Assembly (NCBI GenBank): GCA_934045075.1
Contig: OW203731.1
Location: 15,013,062-15,077,061, forward strand
Direction: 5' to 3'
Origin: Yponomeuta sedellus
Lineage: Eukaryota > Arthropoda > Insecta > Lepidoptera > Yponomeutidae
Length of the DNA stretch: 64,000 nt
Shown here: positions 49,938 through 60,744 of the stretch, one piece after another
Layout of the letters: the number at the start of each line of letters is the position of its first letter
Position numbering within the stretch: the first letter of the stretch is position 1
Notes under the pieces: model-generated
Database searches by the model: none
What the model saw: only the letters and a program-made list of their open reading frames with translations
Told to the model about the DNA's origin: nothing
Translations under genes and position numbers: made by a program

Positions 49938-50174
49938 CATCTGTGTGCTAAAGCTTATCTTTGCTATATATTGTTTCAAGCGCAATATGTATCATTTATG
50001 GCAGAAACCGCATTACAGTTGTATCTATGACGTTACAGTGATATTTGCACGCATATAGTACGACAAAATCCAGTGTGTATTTCGTTTTTGTACACAGATG
50101 AATACGTTAAAAGTAACATGATGAAGGCGCTGATTATAGCAACAAGGGGAAAACCTGTCACACAGGCGTATTGC
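49938..50174. other. Intergenic, nothing recognised
   Basis: Short unassigned stretch. Confidence 0.3.
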
Positions 50175-50388
50175 ATATATTATATTATATTATATTATAT
50201 TATATTATATTATATTATATTATATTATATTATATTATATTATATTATATTATATTATATTATATTATATTATATTATATTATATTATATTATATTATAT
50301 TATATTATATTATATTATATTATATTATATTATATTATATTATATTATATTATATTATATTATATTATATTATATTATATTATATTAT
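50175..50388. repeat. (ATATT)n microsatellite
   Basis: 214 bp, about 43 perfect units; TTGCATATAT-type sequence borders both sides. YYIIL ORFs are artefacts. Confidence 0.97.
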
Positions 50389-50559
50389 TGCATGATGCAT
50401 ATATTGCATTCCATGTAATATTATTGCAATTACATCAAGTAAGGGTTAATTTTTCAATCCGTCTAATAAAGAGTATAATATAAAGAAAATACCATGAAAT
50501 AACAAAAGACAGGCAATCACAACACATTTTTGAAAGGTTTGTATAATACGATATTCGAC

Positions 50560-50860
50560 AAATAAGGTTTATCCGACGATTGAATTGGCCCGAGGCGGGA
50601 CTGTTCCTTAAAGAACGCCTCACCGACACGACCAGAGACCCCAGGGCTGGCTCTTACCTCGGGCAGAGGATAAGTCTTGCCATCTAACGAGGTAATGTAG
50701 CCAGCATACTGGGGACCCTCCCCAGAGGCGGCAATGATCTGGGCGCAGTTTTAGCAGTGTTTTAAATTAATTAATTTATACATATATTTAGGTTTGTTTT
50801 GTTCGTATTTAGATTTAGTTTATAATTAGTAATACATATTTAGATATGATGTAATGTAAA
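50560..50860 (+). repeat. LINE C-terminus and 3' UTR, other family
   Basis: GAGGCGGGACTGTTCCTTAA, GACCAGAGACCCCAGGGCTG, GGGACCCTCCCCAGAGGCGG and GATCTGGGCGCAGTTTTAG, followed by an AT-rich tail. The composition suggests the last codons and UTR of a LINE; the frame is not intact. Confidence 0.4.
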
Positions 50861-50903
50861 AAAAAAACCAAAGGGTCAAAATTAAAAATAAATTGTACTT
50901 TTA

Positions 50904-51265
50904 AGCGCTCGTGGCCTAGGCAAACCGATTGATTGGAATCAATCACTTGGTTAAGCAACAACAGGCGCCGTCAGGTACAGGATGGGTGGGCGTCCCGTGA
51001 CTACCGCTAGTGGCATTTTTCCGAGCGCTTCCGTGCTTCGCAAGGCACGTTAAGCCGTTGGTGTCAGCTGTCATATAATGGCAGTCGTTAAGCCATGTCA
51101 GAGGCCTCAGAGGCTTGATAACTTCTGACAGTAAGGCCCGCCACTGTCTTACAATCCTCCACCAACCCGGACTTGGCTCCGTGGTGCAGTATGGCCTAAC
51201 CTTCCTGTGATGCAGGAAGAGACCCGATCCCCAGCAGTGGGGACATACAAGGGTTGATAACGATA
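50904..51265 (+). mobile_element. 5S-derived SINE, full length
   Basis: AGCGCTCGTGGCCTAGGC, GGTTAAGCAACAACAGGCGC, GTACAGGATGGGTGGGCG; 3' end GCAGTGGGGACATACAAGGG and tail TTGATAACGATAACG. One of the best-preserved copies. Confidence 0.8.
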
Positions 51266-51491
51266 ACGAAATTTCAAGCACGGCGCTGAAGATGGACCTT
51301 CTGGCACCGCCACCGGGTTGGCTCGAGCGGTTGCCGTATTGTGAATGCTAATAACGTTATCGTATAGAGTCGAGGTAGATGCATTTTGAGTAGAGAGGTT
51401 TTAGTGCGAGTGTTCGTGATTATTAAATCCTTGCTGTGACGAAGCTCGATTAACATTTGCTCTCAGCTCCATCGTTCGTGCGATTTGAGCG

Positions 51492-51907
51492 TACAGTCTA
51501 TTTATTCTTACTTGTCCAATTTAGTAAACGAGATTCTACCCTTAAACTGTGACTTTTTAGTCCAAGACTTCATATTTCCATAAATGAAGTAACCTGGAAC
51601 ACTCTTTTAGATAACACGCTGCCAATTTTATAAACATAAGATAAGATAAGAATATTCTTTATTGTACACACCAGAAAATAATTACAGAGACAACAGTTAC
51701 AAAAGAAGAGGTACAATTGGCGGCCTTATTGCTGATAGCAATTTCTTCCAGGCAACCTTAAATCGGAAAGATTGCTGAAGGAGAAACAAACATAGTTCAT
51801 GATAGTTCATGAATTTGCGAGAAATTGTCTAGTTTAGGCATCTAATCTCAATTTTAAGGTTAGAATCTTGTTTACTAAATTGGACAAGTAAGAATAAATA
51901 GACTGTA
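51492..51907. mobile_element. MITE with about 50-bp TIRs and TA edges
   Basis: Ends TACAGTCTATTTATTCTTAC (51492) and GTAAGAATAAATAGACTGTA (to 51907). The pairing continues inward over TTGTCCAATTTAGTAAAC. TA at both edges suggests a Tc1/mariner-type target. It carries a CR1-like tail (51640-51790, minus: TTCTTTATTGTACACACCAG and TGGCGGCCTTATTGCTGATA on plus). Confidence 0.7.
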
Positions 51908-52017
51908 TATAAAGTAGCCTATGTACTGAATCATAAGCGTGCCCACCGCGGATTGGCCATTAGGACTGTTGAGGTATGCGAACGATGAACCTACTTACTT
52001 CATATTTTTGTTTGATC

Positions 52018-52160
52018 CATCCTAAGTTTGTCTAGAAGAGATCGCTTTTAGCGATAAGACCAGTTATATTAGCTATTCCCGTTGTACCAGTTACTCTATG
52101 TAACTGAGATTACCTAAGTTTTTCATGTGCTAGCAAAATATATGGTATGCAATGAAGAGT
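52018..52160 (+). repeat. CR1-like LINE 3' tail, diverged
   Basis: AAGTTTGTCTAGAAGAGATC, GCTTTTAGCGATAAGACCAG: the same block as at 7328-7360. Confidence 0.5.
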
Positions 52161-52549
52161 GAATCTAACCTAACTTGTTCAATGTTTGCACAGATTAGGA
52201 TTCGATACTTCCGTGCATGAAGTAGTTCAAGATTCGTTAAACTAGGTTCATAAAAATATTAAACCAGCTTAAATCGATATATTTGGACCAAGCTCTCAAA
52301 ATTACCAATTTACTTGAAAAGCAAAAACACATAAACTTAATTTTGAAACGGCAATGCCGGTTGGAGATTTCGTTTTTTCGTGAGTTTGTCCTCATTTTTT
52401 TTTTATATCAGAGGTTATATTTCTTAAGGGTGACTATATTAGCACTCAAAGAGGCACGATCTAGGGTGCATCAGTGTCTTTGTCAAAATACCGTCCAATG
52501 TATTAAATACATATTATAATTACATCATAGTCATTTGTGTCCGTTACGG
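52161..52549. other. Intergenic, nothing recognised
   Basis: No feature seen. Confidence 0.3.
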
Positions 52550-52765
52550 ATGATTTAAGCAGTATTCCAAGAGTTTGACTTTCTTTTGAGAAGTTTCGAG
52601 AGCGATTCGATTCGAGAGCGGCACCCCTTACTGCATGTAGGACAGATAAAGGAAGAGCCTGGATTTCGTTCGGTATGATTTGGTGCCCCCTGGCTCTCTT
52701 GTCCGCCAGTGCCAAGCAGCTTACTTCGTCGCAGGTGTTGCGGATCTCTCAAGCCTGAAACCAAG
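52550..52765 (-). pseudogene. LINE ORF2 C-terminal zinc-knuckle fragment
   Basis: In the minus frame ending at 52555 the piece APNHTERNPGSSFICPTC and CSKGCRSRIESLSKLL matches the C-terminal C-x2-C ... SRIGL pattern of several insect LINE proteins. The final H-x-C part is replaced. The 149-codon ORF that contains it (to 53004) is otherwise not homologous and probably chimeric. Confidence 0.5.
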
Positions 52766-53046
52766 GAGAAGAAAAAATTTACTAGGTAATTTTTTCCCAG
52801 GTATGGCGAACGATCCTGAAAACTTGTCACGCTTGATGGTTGCATAGTTATACACTTTAACAAAGAAGAAAAAGTCTCAAATCTTCGGAAAGAAAAATCT
52901 GGAAAATTGAACTCAACAAACAAATTGCCAAACGGTAACTGAAATATTTCAATAAGTCCGCATTTTAGGGGTAACTCTGTAGAGAGTACGATACACAACA
53001 ACACAAAATGTAGAGAGTAAAAGAAAAAAAAACCTTATCTACAAGT

Positions 53047-53245
53047 TTACAGCTAAGCCATGTCAGCGCTTTATGACTTATAACTTCTGACAGCAAAGCC
53101 CGCCACTGTCTTACAATCATTCACTAACACGAATTTAGCCCCTGTGGTGGAATATGGCCTAACTTCCTGCGAGGCAGGAAGAGACCCGTGCCCCAGTAGT
53201 GGGGACATACAAAGGGTTAATATCATTATCATCGTCCCAAGTCTA
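53047..53245 (+). repeat. 5S-derived SINE, 3' half
   Basis: From AGCTAAGCCATGTCAGCG to GGGGACATACAAAGGGTTAA and TATCATTATCATCG. Confidence 0.65.
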
Positions 53246-54037
53246 TCTTTAGTCACTTTAAGGTATATAAATATTATAGTAACTAAAGATGGACTTGTGG
53301 ATATAAAATGGAAACACCACAAAAATGTTGCCATGACTCCATGGAAAAAAAAACAAGTAAACTGACATAGTCTTCGGGATTCGAAATACAAACGAGTGGC
53401 CGCCAAAGTAGCCATAAAACACTATATTTAATTCAGCGAATAAGGAAGCTTTTTCACCACAGAATCTTGCTGTAATACGCTGAACTATGAGTAAGCTCCC
53501 GGCTAATTTATTTACCATAGCCATTTCCGTCGATAAATCAAGTGAAGGCTCAATTTTGTTGTCGATGGGAATATAAACAAGTCAACATCGGGCGCTCGCT
53601 GCCAGCCTGACGCTAGCTGTGGCTTGAACGTAATAATTATTATGCGCAGGTTCGTTCCGTATAGACGCTGAGCTTTAAAATAAATAATGAAAGGAATCGT
53701 TAAAAATTTGGTTCATACCACAGACGTCAAAGTAATACAGACTTAACGTAGCATAGGGATAGCGTTTTGTGTGTACAGGAGCTGCACCTACACAGATACA
53801 TTAATATAAAATGTAATTGGTAAATTCTTGAGGCGGTTTGTACATTGCTTACACAATAGTTTGTTATTAACAGTTAATTACTAACACCACAATACCAAGC
53901 GATTCGCGAATTCTTTTATAATAAGAACAGCAAAGTTGTGGAACACGCTGACATCTTCTGTCTTTCTTTACATATAACCTGGGTGTCTTTAAAAGTAGAG
54001 TTAACTGGCATTTAACAGGTAAGCACGTAATATCGTA
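53246..54037. other. Intergenic, nothing recognised
   Basis: Short ORFs only; CCAAGTCTATCTTTAGTCAC and TAACTAAAGATGGACTTGTG (53236-53300) form an imperfect inverted repeat. Confidence 0.35.
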
Positions 54038-54093
54038 GACCTCGTCTTCTCTTACCATCAGGCGTGACTGGGGTTAAGTGTAACCTGTAATAC
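54038..54093. repeat. CACGCCTGATGG repeat, inverted
   Basis: CCATCAGGCGTGACTGGGGT and TAAGTGTAACCTG: reverse of 6215-6270 and 30868-30922. Confidence 0.4.
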
Positions 54094-55499
54094 TTAAAAA
54101 AAATAACTTTGGTCCAACTGCCATCCGACAAATGACTGTTGTCGCTACAATAACGATAGACAGTCTAGCGAGGGCTTACCACATCCAAATGCAGGTATTC
54201 ACTTGGTATTAATAAATTGTAGGTAGGTAAAATGTACTGAACATTTTCATATCATTTACATACATTTTCACTTTTACAGAATGTATATGAAATGCATTAA
54301 TAGTTATTTGGCCACATGCTAAATAACTATTAGAGCGTTTCAGCCACTAATGCATCGGTTACTGCTAACACGAATATAAAAATAGTTAAAAAGTATTAAA
54401 TTTTTCACTTTTTGAGGGGGGACTTTTGATCTGGGTTCTGAGAATTTTTATTGACTTTTATTTCGTCCTTTTGAAAATTTTCTAAATACAAGTTTTCTTA
54501 AGCTTAAAAAGTCCAATTTGTCAAGCACGTAGGCATTAACAACGGAACTAAGTATTTTATCTTAAATTGTATGTTTATGTTTGCATTGTTTTCAACTATT
54601 AGATTCTCAATTCATTGTGTGAATACTTCAGCAAAAATCCCAAAAAAAACCAAACCATTTCATCAAAGCCAATGATATCGGCATAAAATTTTAAGTACTT
54701 AATGATATCGGTAATGCTTGCACCAATATGAACTTGACGAAGCTAAAAACAATCCCAATAAAATTTTCATTCGAATAAAAAATACCGTAAAGCGTAAAGC
54801 GGTCCATATGCTTAGAAAAAAACACGTGCACGAATGAACAAAAAACAATCAAACGTGCGTTTTACAAATTTAGGGGTAAAAAGGGAACAACCCTTTGCTC
54901 CGTTTTTATAAATATTTATCTTTCGCCGCGTCCAGAGGTTGATATTGATAGGGTAATGCTGCGGTGCGAAATGATGAATGTCGACAGTATTTGCATACTG
55001 TTCCACGTTATGTACAATAGCGCTATGTATAAATGTTTTTGTGGTCTGTGGTTGACAGTGTAGAGCGCTTAAAATGTGTGTTACTAATTACAATATGGAT
55101 TTTTCAAACACTAACTCTTCAAGGTGTAGTTTGTTTGACATATGATTCATGTGGCAAAGATCATAGTCAGCCAAATCAATTTTATTTTAATTTTAATACG
55201 AAACCCACAGCACAAGTTAAAATATAAAATATGAGTTTATAAAAATATCCAAACATAGGCCACTTATAGGGCTTACAATATATTAACTTAGCTACTAGAC
55301 AGGACAAAGGTAGACTTAATAATTAATTTCGCGTGAGATAATTGCTCAAGACAGGGAGGAGTGGAAGCTCATGGGGGACGCCTTTGCCCAGCAGTAGGAC
55401 ACAAATACAGCTGAAAAAAAAGAACGATATAATTGCGAATGTCACCCACGAACATTTCTCGTCAGACAGATCCAGGAAATTGCATAAAAACTTTTTATT
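54094..55499. other. Intergenic, nothing recognised
   Basis: AT-rich. Small tandem traces (AATGATATCGG twice near 54672-54712). Near 55360-55400 an RTE-like end, GGAAGCTCATGGGGGACGCC ... CCCAGCAGTAGGACAC, is faintly visible. No gene seen. Confidence 0.3.
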
Positions 55500-55524
55500 T
55501 ATCATTTAAAATTTTGAATGAAAA

Positions 55525-55800
55525 TTGGTAGATCGCAAAGCGTTGGCAGGAAAATACCCTGCGAAGACCCGATCTCCAGATCCCGAAAGTGTTTCTTGAC
55601 TGGAAACCCGCCGGAGGCTCTCGACGACTCAGAAGACCGTGTCAGACGTGGAAGAGATCCGTTCTCTTTGAGACGAAAGAGACGGAAGTAACTTGGCTGG
55701 AGCTACCATCTGCTATGAACAGAGATAAATGGAAAGCCCTGTGTCAATGCTACGGAGGAGTAAAGGGATCAAAGAAGAAGAAGAAAATAATCTATCAATA
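55525..55800 (+). pseudogene. RTE-like LINE C-terminus, third family
   Basis: A 70-codon ORF (55589-55801) reads LDWKPAGGSRRLRRPCQTWK, RSV and then EVTWLELPSAMNRDKWKALC: the pattern of RTE-type protein ends (W-P-x-G-x-R-x-x-GRP-x-x-TW ... A-x-R-x-x-W-x-x-L). The tail is GGATCAAAGAAGAAGAAG. Only the terminus is present. Confidence 0.6.
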
Positions 55801-56094
55801 GAAATAGTAAAATACGTTATTGTTTCAAAGATACAGCAGTACAAATTAATATAAGTCGATAATTGCCCACACTAGGAACCTGTATCGTAGACAATTAAAA
55901 CCTTCAATGTTTAACAGTGCTACTGCCATCTACAACCGCAGTTACTAATAAAAGAAGAAGTTACTAATAGAAAATAGAAAACAAAATAACAAAACTCATT
56001 AATGGATAATTCCGTTAATGAGCTTTACGGGTTGCCATAATTGGCAACGGATCAAAGAAGAAGAAAAAAATAATCGATCAATACGTATTTTTGC
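55801..56094. other. Intergenic, GGATCAAAGAAGAAG echo
   Basis: GGATCAAAGAAGAAGAAAAA recurs at 56048-56070, a second copy of the RTE tail without its body. Confidence 0.4.
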
Positions 56095-56345
56095 TATGTA
56101 AATAGTTAACTTCAGTGATGTCTCTTCGAATTTCCCAGAAAAGTGCGTGACAGAACGTTACTTAAGTATTTACTTAGTGAAATTCTCAAATCAGAAACCG
56201 GCCCTTGATGTCTGGTAACGTACCGACAATTATTAAACATATCACATGATATTACAATCTACTTCTTCAGGCTATATTAGTCCACTGCTAGACATAGCCC
56301 TCCCCTAATGAGCGCCATAGCGCAAGGTTGTGCCATCATTGGGGG
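56095..56345. repeat. Composite: MITE M1 end plus RTE-SIDE piece
   Basis: M1 (GTGATGTCTCTTCGAATTTC ... AATCAGAAACCGGCCC), a linker (GTCTGGTAACGTACCGACAA, CATATCACATGATATTACAA), then the RTE-SIDE end (TTCTTCAGGCTATATTAGTC ... GCGCAAGGTTGTGCCATCAT). The same composite, inverted, lies at about 60505-60850. Confidence 0.65.
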
Positions 56346-57041
56346 GTAATACTTATATTACAGAGTCAAAAACGCAAAGAAAAGGAAATTTACTTGAAAT
56401 CGTAATTTTGCGTTGGATTAGGCTTATACGCTCTCTGAGAGAAGGCCTTCCGTCAGTGGGACTACAAACCTTTACTGTATTATGTATCCCTATATTGTTT
56501 AAAAGTCTATCAAAATTCCAAACGAGAACTGGTGAAACAGGCTAAGCGCGTGAAAGCAATCGAGAACCATTATTAAGCCTCTCCCTCGTAAATTAACAGG
56601 TTTTTATGTAAATCCCTCTCAATTGCTTGATTAGTCGCCTGCCAAAGGATAAACGCTGTCGAGTGTCAAAGGTGCAAATTAAACGCAATTTACAACTCAA
56701 TGTGACCTAATGGCACTTACATAACGTAATTAGGACAGAACTCCCACTAGTCTATAATATTATGCGCTAGTATTACGATTGGTACATTTAAGGCGCTGGG
56801 CGGTGCTAACTGCGTCACCAATGTAGTAAAATTAATGACTTGTTTTTTTTTCTCAAATTTAACATCATGATCATGAATCTTAACAACTGTGACAACTGTT
56901 TTAGAACCTACAGTCAAAAATCTTAAAAACAAAATTTGACAGCATAAAATATTTGACAAAAATAAAAAATCTAAGACTTTAGTCGATTTCCGTATTATAT
57001 CTAGCAATAGTTCCTAGAGAATTTCCAAAGAACAGTGACGT
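56346..57041. other. Intergenic, R-family trace
   Basis: CTTATACGCTCTCTGAGAGA and GTCAGTGGGACTAC (56425-56470) are an R-family remnant; nothing else seen. Confidence 0.35.
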
Positions 57042-57169
57042 AAAGGCCTCCGCAGACGAGGGACTTTTGTCCGCGAGGGACAAAAGTCCATGAATCGTAA
57101 AAAATGACCTCCGAATACTCGTCGCGGACTCAACGCCTACGGTGTGCGTCACATCTGCACAGGCCTTAA
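57042..57169. mobile_element. MITE family M2, copy 2
   Basis: AAGGCCTCCGCAGACGAGGG at left, CATCTGCACAGGCCTTAAG at right, with GGGACTTTTGTCC and GGGACAAAAGTCC inside. It shares the inner block GACCTCCGAATACTCGTCGC ... CAACGCCTACGG with copy 1. Confidence 0.65.
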
Positions 57170-57376
57170 GTATTGAAATGTGAAATTTATAAGTAATGTA
57201 TAGTACTTAACGTACATTATGTTTGTCAGAATAAAATGTTATGTTATCTTAAGCTATATAAATAAGTTTATCTTAGCAATGCCTTGACCAGGGTCTATAA
57301 TGTGAGACTTAAACATGTGTAACATCATTGTATTATACCATTATGATCGCTAATAAATTAATATGAATATAGCTTT
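57170..57376. other. Intergenic, nothing recognised
   Basis: Short unassigned stretch. Confidence 0.3.
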
Positions 57377-57490
57377 CCGCTAAAAATGGCCGTTTTTGGT
57401 GGAAATTTGCTTTTTGAAAAAAACGTATTGTAAAACAAATTATGATTTTTTTCCATTGGTGGCGCTAGTTAGCAACCCTAAAGTGCCTTA
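57377..57490. repeat. Dispersed repeat shared with 257-475
   Basis: CTTTCCGCTAAAAATGGCCG and CCATTGGTGGCGCTAGTTAG match CTTTCCGCCAAAAGCGGCCG and CCATTGGTGACGCTAGTAAG. Confidence 0.5.
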
Positions 57491-57667
57491 ATAAGGCCTC
57501 TCACGAAGCAATTTATACAAACGTGGTTTCATTTTAATTTACAGGCATTTTAGATTGCAATGACACTAAAAGATAATTTCTAAGATTCATTTAATGGAGG
57601 TTTAATTGTGCTTGGAACTGAGAATATTTGAATAAAAAATAAACTAGTACCTCATAAGCCTTTTCTC
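57491..57667. other. Intergenic, nothing recognised
   Basis: Short unassigned stretch. Confidence 0.3.
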
Positions 57668-57835
57668 ATGACCACGACTCGGCAAACGTAGTGTAGGAGG
57701 CCATCCGATCAGGTCGGATGACGATCTGCGAAAAACTGCCGGCAGATGCTGGATGCGGCAAGCAGAAGACAGGGCTAGGGCTAAGGGCTAAGTCCAGCAG
57801 TGGACTAATATAGTCTGAAGAAGAAGTAGAAGAAG
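57668..57835 (+). repeat. RTE-like LINE 3' end
   Basis: CGACTCGGCAAACGTAGTGT, CGATCTGCGAAAAACTGCCG, GGATGCGGCAAGCAGAAGAC, AATATAGTCTGAAGAAGAAG, with a local GGGCTAGGGCTAAGGGCTAA expansion. Confidence 0.65.
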
Positions 57836-58345
57836 ATACCTTTTCTTTAGAAACTTCTTAAAATGCTCTAATTTGTTTACAGAAAGGGTCTTTTTGTAAA
57901 AACAAAAATGAGGAAGTTTATTTATTCTGCGTTTTAATTTATTTTCCCTTCACCACAGACTTTTTAAACTTGTGTCAAGGAATCGTATTGGTGTAAATGA
58001 GACCGTTAGTCTTACTGTTTGATTTTATTTTGTTGCACGTAACTGCAACGTGATTTGTTAAAGTCGTATACACTTACTGTGCAATACGATTGCAAGGAAT
58101 TTTGTTGCTTATTTGTGAGACCATAAGAGTTTGAAACCAAATTAATGTGGACCGATCAATATTGTGTCTAGTTTGTACGACCGTTTTCAGGAGCGTCATT
58201 TGCTAATTAGTTTCGAGTTTTCGACGGGAGATTAATTGAGACGCTATTGCAAATAGGCCGTCTTTTATCTGACTGTCTGTTGGTAACAGATAAAGGCAAC
58301 AATACATTGCTTTTCTAGCCTAGGTGGTATGAAAACGGTACTTAG
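57836..58345. other. Intergenic, nothing recognised
   Basis: No feature seen. Confidence 0.3.
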
Positions 58346-58439
58346 TCGCGCATTTTAAATGTCAAATTTCGCGACTTCTCCTTATAGTTAATACGACGAC
58401 GCGAGTCGCGTCTTTTAACGTCAAAAGTCGCGACTTTTC

Positions 58440-59093
58440 AGTACATGTACATTAATTGTCAAATTCTGACATTTCATAGCAACAAAACGCGTGACTCGCG
58501 TCATCGTACTACCTATGTTGTACATTAATTGTCAAATTCTGACGTTTCATAGCAACAAAACGCGTGACTCGCGTCATCGTACTACCTATGTTGTACATTA
58601 ATTGTCAAATGCTGACATTTCATAGCAACAAAACGCGTGACTCGCGTCATCGTACTACCAATGTTGTACATTAATTGTCAAATTCTGACATTTCATAGCA
58701 ACCAAACGCGTGACTCGCGTCATCGTACTACCTATGTTGTACATTAATTGTCAAATTCTGACATTTCATAGCAACAAAACGCGTGACTCGCGTCATCGTA
58801 CTACCTATGTTGTACATTAATTGTCAAATTCTGACATTTCATAGCAACAAAACGCGTGACTCGCGTCATCGTACTACCTATGTTGTACATTAATTGTCAA
58901 ATTCTGACATTTCATAGCAACAAAACGCGTGACTATCGTCATTGTACTACCGAAGCTGTACATGAATTGTCAAATTCTGACATTTTATCGCCACAAAACG
59001 CGTGACTATCGTCATTGTACTACCGAAGCTGTACATGAATTGTCAAATTCTGACATTTTATCGCCACAAAACGCGTGACTCGTGGCATCGTAC
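58440..59093. repeat. 73-bp minisatellite
   Basis: About nine units with a period of 73 bp (unit starts TGTACATTAATTG at 58446, 58519, 58592 and so on), with the blocks TCTGACATTTCATAGCAACA and CGCGTGACTCGCGTCATCGT. The middle units are nearly identical; the last two form a distinct subtype (CTATCGTCATTG, ATTTTATCGCCA). The sequence just left (58345-58440: GCGAGTCGCGTC, AAAGTCGCGACTTTT) is a diverged relative rich in TCGCGA. Confidence 0.93.
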
Positions 59094-59464
59094 AATCCAG
59101 CCAGCTTAGTTTAATGCTTTATTAAGGGTTCCCTTCCCGAAAGGTGCCAAACTGGACCTTGTTACTCTGCCTCCGCTGTTTGTCTTTCTCAGAAACTGGC
59201 CCTTAGATAGCCAGATGAAATTAACACAGAACATCGCTCATGATGACAAAATAACGGTGCAAGTATACTTTTCCAATTCCACAGGAGAAACGGCTTAAAG
59301 TTTTGGACTTAATTTGTATGCCTATTTAGGTAAAACGCAGCAACGTAATGTTTTATACAAATACCTATACAGCAAAAAAATATTCTGTCCAGTAATGTTA
59401 CAGGATGAGGTGCAGAAACCCAACAAGTAAGTATTAAACCTGTGGCTAGTAGATCCCGATCTTT
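59094..59464. other. Intergenic, M1 trace
   Basis: TCTCAGAAACTGGCCCTTAG (59187-59206) is one end of MITE M1 without its partner. Confidence 0.35.
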
Positions 59465-59635
59465 CACTGCATCTTCTTCTTCTTCTTCAGGCTATATATT
59501 AGTCCACTGCTGAACATAGCCCTCCCCTAATGCACGCCATATTACCCTGTCTTCAGCTTGCCGCATCCAGCATCTGCCGGCAGTTTTTCGCAGATCGTCA
59601 TCCCACCTGGTCGGAGGGCTTCCTACACATCACAT
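59465..59635 (-). repeat. RTE-like LINE 3' end
   Basis: (GAA)n tail at left, then CAGCTTGCCGCATCCAGCAT, GTCATCCCACCTGGTCGGAG on plus. Confidence 0.65.
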
Positions 59636-59739
59636 CGTCGCAATTTAAAATATAATACCAGTTGAACAATTAAGTAACATTTCTTATAATTGAGACTAAT
59701 TGGAAATTTTAATGTATTATTTGCATTCATAAACGTGTG

Positions 59740-60010
59740 TGTGGGTAAAAGAAAACATCTTGAGGTAAACCGTGGCTTGGTTGGCTCCGCACGTATTGAC
59801 TAGCCTTTCCTGAGGGCTAGGCCGACTAAGCTGTCAGGATAGTACAGGTGCTGAGCAAGCCTACACCATCTGAAACGATGTCCCAGACACTACAGCATCC
59901 GAGTGGTCCCTTCACCCATCTAATGTGAGTGAAGATGCCACTGGACGCTGTATGAATCATCTCATTACGTAGACGAAGAGGCCAAAGTATGTATGTATGT
60001 CTGTGTGTCA
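59740..60010 (-). repeat. V-family repeat with (GTAT)n edge
   Basis: On plus: ATGTCCCAGACACTACAGCA, TCCGAGTGGTCCCTTCACCC, ATCTCATTACGTAGACGAAG, then GTATGTATGTATGT. The left part (GAAAACATCTTGAGGTAAAC, CCTTTCCTGAGGGCTAGGCC) belongs to another, unnamed repeat. Confidence 0.45.
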
Positions 60011-60504
60011 GTCTCTGTAAATGCGCAGGCGCAGTAGGTATTGTCATTCCCTAACCCTGCGACTGCATGTCTTGGGATGAGTTAATGCACTTCTAGAGAA
60101 TATAATTGTATTATTATAATGTTTTAAATTTATAACATCGTTATGAACTTGTGACTTACTTTTGATATGCTGTCAACTGTACTCATTAAACTGCGACTTT
60201 TAAAACAGAGTCTTTGTAGCCGGCGGGTATAGAGTTTCTTATTGCACTAAAAATAAGAGCCATTATGCTTGTGACAGACGTAAACTTTGTAAAACGTCTC
60301 GTAGCTATTTTGAATTGTTATTTAGTGGCGACGCCGCCGCCAATAAAACATTTAGAACAAGATACTTGTCTTCGTTGTTTTGACTCTGAAGAGATTTATA
60401 TCTTTTTGTACATGTTGTCTTTAGCCAGGTATTTATACACTGCGTTATTTTAGAGTAATTTTACTAGTCATTTAAAAGTTTTCAACGAGAATTATCACGT
60501 GATG
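60011..60504. other. Intergenic, nothing recognised
   Basis: A 62-codon ORF (60265-60453) has no recognisable domain. Confidence 0.3.
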
Positions 60505-60744
60505 TAGATTGTGCCATCACTGGGGGGTAGTGCTCATAATCCCCACGCTGGGCATGCGGGTTGGGATCGCAGTTTGGTGAAATTGTACCGCAGGGGGCAC
60601 TGCTGCCTACCCCCCATGATAGATGCGGCAAGCTGAAGCTCATTAGGGGAGGGCTATGTCTAGCAGTGGACTAATATAGCCTGAAGAAGAAGATTGTGAT
60701 ATCATGTGATATGTTTAATACGTCGGTACGTTACCAGACATTAA
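60505..60744. repeat. Rearranged RTE-SIDE and linker
   Basis: First an antisense SIDE piece (GTGCCATCACTGGGGGGTAG ... CGCAGGGGGCACTGCTGCC), then a sense RTE end (GATGCGGCAAGCTGAAGCTC, TATAGCCTGAAGAAGAAG), then the linker TGATATCATGTGATATGTTT and GTCGGTACGTTACCAGACAT. The RTE end and linker are the inverse of 56218-56320. Confidence 0.6.

Noticed and set aside
50073..50483. 136-codon YYIIL ORF
   Set aside because: Translation of (ATATT)n.
52555..53004. 149-codon minus-strand ORF as a gene
   Set aside because: Only the last third resembles anything, a LINE zinc-knuckle tail; the rest looks random and no start context supports it.
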